Source: an uncultured bacterium
GTDB lineage: Bacteria > Patescibacteriota > Minisyncoccia > Phycocordibacterales > CAIZLB01
Assembly: GCA_937873535.1 (NCBI GenBank)
Contig: CALMYA010000005.1
Coordinates: 1 to 8,125, forward strand
Direction: 5' to 3'
DNA: 8,125 nt
The notes beneath the pieces were generated by a model. The model made no database searches. It was given only the letters and a program-made list of their open reading frames with translations, and was not told the DNA's origin. Positions 5,704 through 8,125 of the stretch are shown one piece after another. Both the position numbers and the translations under genes were made by a program. The number at the start of each line of letters is the position of its first letter. The stretch's first letter is position 1.

Positions 5704-7212
5704 TTATGAACTCATCTCTTCTAAAAGCTCACTCAAGTCTTTGTATCGCGGAACTACCCCTTGTTGCTTTACCACCCAGAACATGCCGGGGTTGAATTCT
5801 TGAATAAATTCGTAATCGTGGCTTACCAATAAAATTGTGCTTTTTGAGGCCTTGCAAGCTTCGAGGAGAATTTCCCATGTGACTTCGTCAAGATGGTTTG
5901 TTGGCTCGTCTAAAATTATGAGGTCGGGCTTCAGGCCGAACACCAAGGCGAAGCGAAGGCGCATACGTTCGCCTCCTGAAAGGTCGTGAACGGGCGTGTT
6001 CATTGTATCTAAATTAAAGCGCATGGCGCCAAGAACCGCGCGAGCCTCTTCATCGAAGCAATTAAGCCTTTTCATAACAATACCGAGCGGGAGCTCGTCG
6101 GGGTCGAAATGTGCGTGCTGGTCGAAGTAAGCTTTTTTTATGTTGTCGGCCCATACTACTCCGCCTTCTGATGGCTCTAATTCCCCTATCAAGCATTTTA
6201 AAAAAGTAGACTTGCCCGAGCCGTTTCGGCCGAGAAGCGCAATATGCGTGCCCGTGCGAATTTCGAGATCGACGCCCTGAAAAATATTTCCTTTATGTTT
6301 AGGGTAGTGAAAAGCAATACCGTTCACGCGGCACAATAATTTGCCGTCGTGCAAGGTTGAGCCATGCTGATGTATTTTTATTTTACTCTTCTTGTCGTCT
6401 GGCCGGCCTGAATCCTTATGTGCAGCCTTGAGGTCGTTCAGCTCTGCAAGCTTTCTTTGGTATGCAGAAATTTCTTTTCCTCTTATTGCCTTTTGACGCA
6501 AAATTACAATAGTAGATTCGAGCTGTTTAATTCTTTTAGATTCAGCGTCGAACTGTCGCTGCATACCACCGAGGCGTGCCATTTTGTCTTCAATATAGTC
6601 GTCGTAACCACCTTCTGAAACATGAATTTCGCCGCGAGCAAGCTCTGCAACTTTCGTGGCGATAGAATCGATAATAAGCCTATCATGCGAAATAAAAATA
6701 ATGCCACCTTTATATTCTTGAAGCGATTCAATAAGAATCATACGGCTGACAATGTCGATGTGGTTTTCTGGCTCGTCTAAAAGTATAAAGTCGGGGTTCG
6801 CAGCAAAAGCAACGCTTAACGCCAAAATTTTCTGCTGACCTCCTGAAAGTGAACCACACAAAGATGTTGCATGGCTTTCGGTATTAAAGCCAAGCTCTTT
6901 CGCCTCTTTGTGCACTTTTTTGAGAAGCGACAACCCAGCGCGCTTTTCTATATATTGCTGCACGCTTAGCTTTGTAAATTCGGCCTCGAATTCTTGAGGA
7001 ACATACACCGCTCGAATGTGCGTGTTTTTTTCGACCATACCCGTTTCAGGCTGAAGCTGGCCGGAAATAATTTTAAGGAGCGTCGACTTACCAGTACCGT
7101 TTTCGCCCAAAATACATAGCCGCTCGTTTTCGTTGCATTTCAAAGAGACATTGGTAAACACCTGCCGTTCACCGTAGGAATAGGCTATTTTTTTGAGGTT
7201 GATGACTTTCAC
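5704..7212 (-). CDS. ABC-F family ATPase
   Basis: 502 residues from the GTG at 7212-7210; a GTG at 7230 would add six residues but overlaps the putative -10. Two ATP-binding domains are fused without membrane segments. Domain 1 has Walker A GENGTGKST (36-44), signature LSGGQ (122-126), Walker B ILLDEPENH (143-151) and switch His in ISHD (174-177). Domain 2 has GRNGSGKST (328-336), LSGGE (411-415), LIILDEPTNHLD (431-442) and VSHD (463-466). The linker at about 205-290 is charged and helical, matching the P-site tRNA interaction motif by which ABC-F proteins act in the ribosome E site. Members serve as translation factors or protect ribosomes from antibiotics; which applies here cannot be told. 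It is shorter than many members and has no C-terminal extension. The first Walker B has Glu where DEPTNH has Thr. The nearest minus-strand gene ends about 147 bp upstream beyond a terminator, so it is probably transcribed alone. Confidence 0.92.
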   Translation of the reverse strand: MKVINLKKIAYSYGERQVFTNVSLKCNENERLCILGENGTGKSTLLKIISGQLQPETGMVEKNTHIRAVYVPQEFEAEFTKLSVQQYIEKRAGLSLLKKVHKEAKELGFNTESHATSLCGSLSGGQQKILALSVAFAANPDFILLDEPENHIDIVSRMILIESLQEYKGGIIFISHDRLIIDSIATKVAELARGEIHVSEGGYDDYIEDKMARLGGMQRQFDAESKRIKQLESTIVILRQKAIRGKEISAYQRKLAELNDLKAAHKDSGRPDDKKSKIKIHQHGSTLHDGKLLCRVNGIAFHYPKHKGNIFQGVDLEIRTGTHIALLGRNGSGKSTFLKCLIGELEPSEGGVVWADNIKKAYFDQHAHFDPDELPLGIVMKRLNCFDEEARAVLGAMRFNLDTMNTPVHDLSGGERMRLRFALVFGLKPDLIILDEPTNHLDEVTWEILLEACKASKSTILLVSHDYEFIQEFNPGMFWVVKQQGVVPRYKDLSELLEEMSS

Positions 7213-7220
7213 GAAATGCC

Positions 7221-7226
7221 AGTATA
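7221..7226 (-). promoter_or_regulatory. -10 box of the ABC-F gene, leaderless arrangement
   Basis: TATACT on the minus strand ends 8 bases before the GTG at 7212, so transcription would begin near 7214, almost on the start codon. The -35 is weak (GTGAAA or TGAAAT, with an 18-19 bp spacer). This placement is the reason for preferring the 7212 start over the GTG at 7230. Confidence 0.45.
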
Positions 7227-7263
7227 ACACACGTATTCATGGTTATTTCACAGCATAAATCCA

Positions 7264-7300
7264 TAAAAAGTTTCAGCGCCACCCTGTGAGAGGTAGCGCT
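7264..7300 (-). terminator. Putative Rho-independent terminator after the small gene at 7359-7622
   Basis: AGCGC-x-ACC (7275-7283) pairs with GGT-x-GCGCT (7292-7300) around an 8-base loop with one mismatch. On the minus strand a TTTTT run (7268-7264) follows five bases after the stem. It lies about 60 bp after the stop of the small minus-strand gene and upstream of the ABC-F promoter. Confidence 0.6.
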
Positions 7301-7358
7301 GTTTGAAAGTTTACGGGTTCTTACACCGGGTAGAGAATCTACCGTTAGGCTGCGCGCT

Positions 7359-7622
7359 TCATTCGATATGAATCGTACCGTCTGCAGGCACGAAGCTGAT
7401 GCGAAGACCGCTGAGTGCGAAGAATGCCTCATCGTCGGGCGAAACCATAAGATTTGCGGCCGCCGTAATTGCCCCCCGTGTTTTGGGGTAAAAGGCTGTA
7501 ACGAAAAGTTCGCTGTTTTCTACCACAGCGACAACTTCCTCACCGCATACGGTTCCTTTTACCGTTCTTTCTTCCTCCTGAAGTTGCCTCTGCACAGATC
7601 TCACCGCCGAGGTTTTCTCCAT
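7359..7622 (-). CDS. Small protein of unknown function
   Basis: 87 residues from the ATG at 7622-7620 to a TGA. The frame stays open upstream to a TTG at 7814, but the extra 64 residues are Ser/Arg-rich antisense of the plus-strand reading frame and are discounted. The N-terminal part (1-22) is charged and helical (VQRQLQEEERTVKG). The middle is probably beta (EEVVAVVENSELFVTAFYP at 28-46) and the end is a mixed hydrophobic stretch closing with DGTIHIE. No signal peptide, membrane helix or known motif is seen. No Shine-Dalgarno site or clear promoter was found. It is followed by a plausible terminator, which supports a real transcript. It lies head to head with the plus-strand fragment at 7648. 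Its coding frame could begin further upstream if the junction there is an artefact. Confidence 0.5.
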   Translation of the reverse strand: MEKTSAVRSVQRQLQEEERTVKGTVCGEEVVAVVENSELFVTAFYPKTRGAITAAANLMVSPDDEAFFALSGLRISFVPADGTIHIE

Positions 7623-7647
7623 ACTTGATGCATGTTTCAGATCATAG

Positions 7648-8125
7648 GTCGCAAGCAGTGCGGCAGCCGAACGCGACACGACAGTCGCGTGGGAAAAGCA
7701 CGCAGCCAGGGGAAACCTCGTATATGAATTGGCGGCCACATACAAAAAGGTCGTCGATAATCTCGAAGAGAAAGCGGGAGAGAGGATCGAAGATATGCGA
7801 GTTCTCGATGACAATAAAGAACTCCCATCTGTGTATTCCTACCGGCTAAGCAGAATAAGCGGATTCCTCGGAGAGAACTCCGATGATATTCGCAAAGACC
7901 TGCAGGGTTCCTTGAAAACCGTCCTGCTCGTTGACGAACTCGTTGGCAAGCAGAAATGGAAAGACATCGACTACCCCCAGTTTCAAGACCAGTTACACAG
8001 GCAGCTCAGCGAATCAACCATAGCTGCCCATGAAAAAGCTAACGAGCGATTCCAGGCAATTATCGATGACTTGGAGTACAAAGAAAACAAGATCGACGCA
8101 ATTACCTGGGAAGATGTTCCGGAAC
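7648..8125 (+). CDS. Unrecognised helical protein; 5' end unresolved, 3' end beyond window
   Basis: The frame opens after a TAG at 7645-7647 and runs without a stop to the window edge (159 codons). The sequence looks coding throughout: charged and amphipathic, with long predicted helices (AWEKHAARGNLVYELAATYKK from codon 14 on; ESTIAAHEKANERFQAIIDD later) and a hydrophobic stretch LKTVLLVDELVG. I do not recognise the family. The oddity is the start: no ATG occurs before 7795 and only a TTG at 7729, yet the residues before both look like genuine protein. Either the N-terminus has been lost, or there is a frameshift near 7655-7662 that would join an upstream ATG (7628, adjacent frame), or a rare start is used. 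The region looks somewhat more GC-rich than the tyrosine-rich genes by eye. Confidence 0.6.

Noticed and set aside
5497..5709. A 70-codon plus-strand reading frame across the inverted-repeat element
   Set aside because: It exists only because both arms happen to be open in that frame. It has no ribosome site or promoter and overlaps the end of the ABC-F gene.
7329..7343. GGTAGA-GAA-TCTACC hairpin just after the small gene at 7359
   Set aside because: Short stem with a three-base loop and no U-tract; the hairpin at 7275-7300 is a better terminator.
7623..7814. Longer version of the small minus-strand gene starting at TTG 7814
   Set aside because: The extra 64 residues are Ser/Arg-rich antisense of a better plus-strand coding frame.
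7625..7849. Plus-strand reading frame of 74 codons starting at 7625
   Set aside because: Arg/Ser/Lys-rich shadow of the adjacent frame. Only its first few codons could matter, as a frameshifted N-terminus of the gene at 7648.

Overview
The window looks like part of a small-genome uncultured bacterium, most likely of the Candidate Phyla Radiation (Patescibacteria, Parcubacteria-like). The reasons are moderate GC, a scarcity of Shine-Dalgarno sites, -10 boxes that sit almost on the start codon, GGCCCC-core hairpin terminators, and a sigma factor paired with a DUF5667-type membrane protein. This placement is inference from style and gene content. TAA, TAG and TGA all appear as stops, so a standard code fits.

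Nearly everything is on the minus strand and is best read from right to left. At the right edge (7648-8125) is a plus-strand fragment of an unrecognised helical protein with no credible start codon. Head to head with it is a small minus-strand gene of 87 codons (7359-7622) with its own terminator (7264-7300). Next is a two-domain ABC-F ATPase (5704-7212), probably a ribosome-associated factor. Ten bases after its stop lies a 115-bp element with perfect 29-bp inverted arms (5579-5693), resembling a small non-autonomous mobile or REP-like element.

Then come an ECF-type sigma factor (4863-5435) and, one base later, a single-pass membrane protein with a DUF5667-like core (3416-4861), probably its membrane regulator. 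They are followed by a membrane-anchored exported protein (2612-3349), closed by a perfect hairpin terminator. Two independently promoted exported proteins follow (1790-2431 and 991-1641). Both are rich in Tyr, Gly, Ser, Asn and Pro, carry a CxxxC pair just after the signal peptide, and end in nearly the same octapeptide, GFxxTSGY. The second is built from five 29-30-residue repeats. The left edge holds the N-terminal two thirds or so of an FAD-dependent oxidoreductase of the DAO family (1-928).

The most interesting part is 991-5435: a sigma/membrane-regulator pair beside three cell-surface proteins, two of them a tyrosine-rich pair with shared termini. I infer a cell-surface (fibre, coat or adhesin) module, but the promoters of the two tyrosine-rich genes look like ordinary extended -10 promoters, so control by the ECF sigma is not shown. 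No tRNA, rRNA, CRISPR array or transposase gene is visible.
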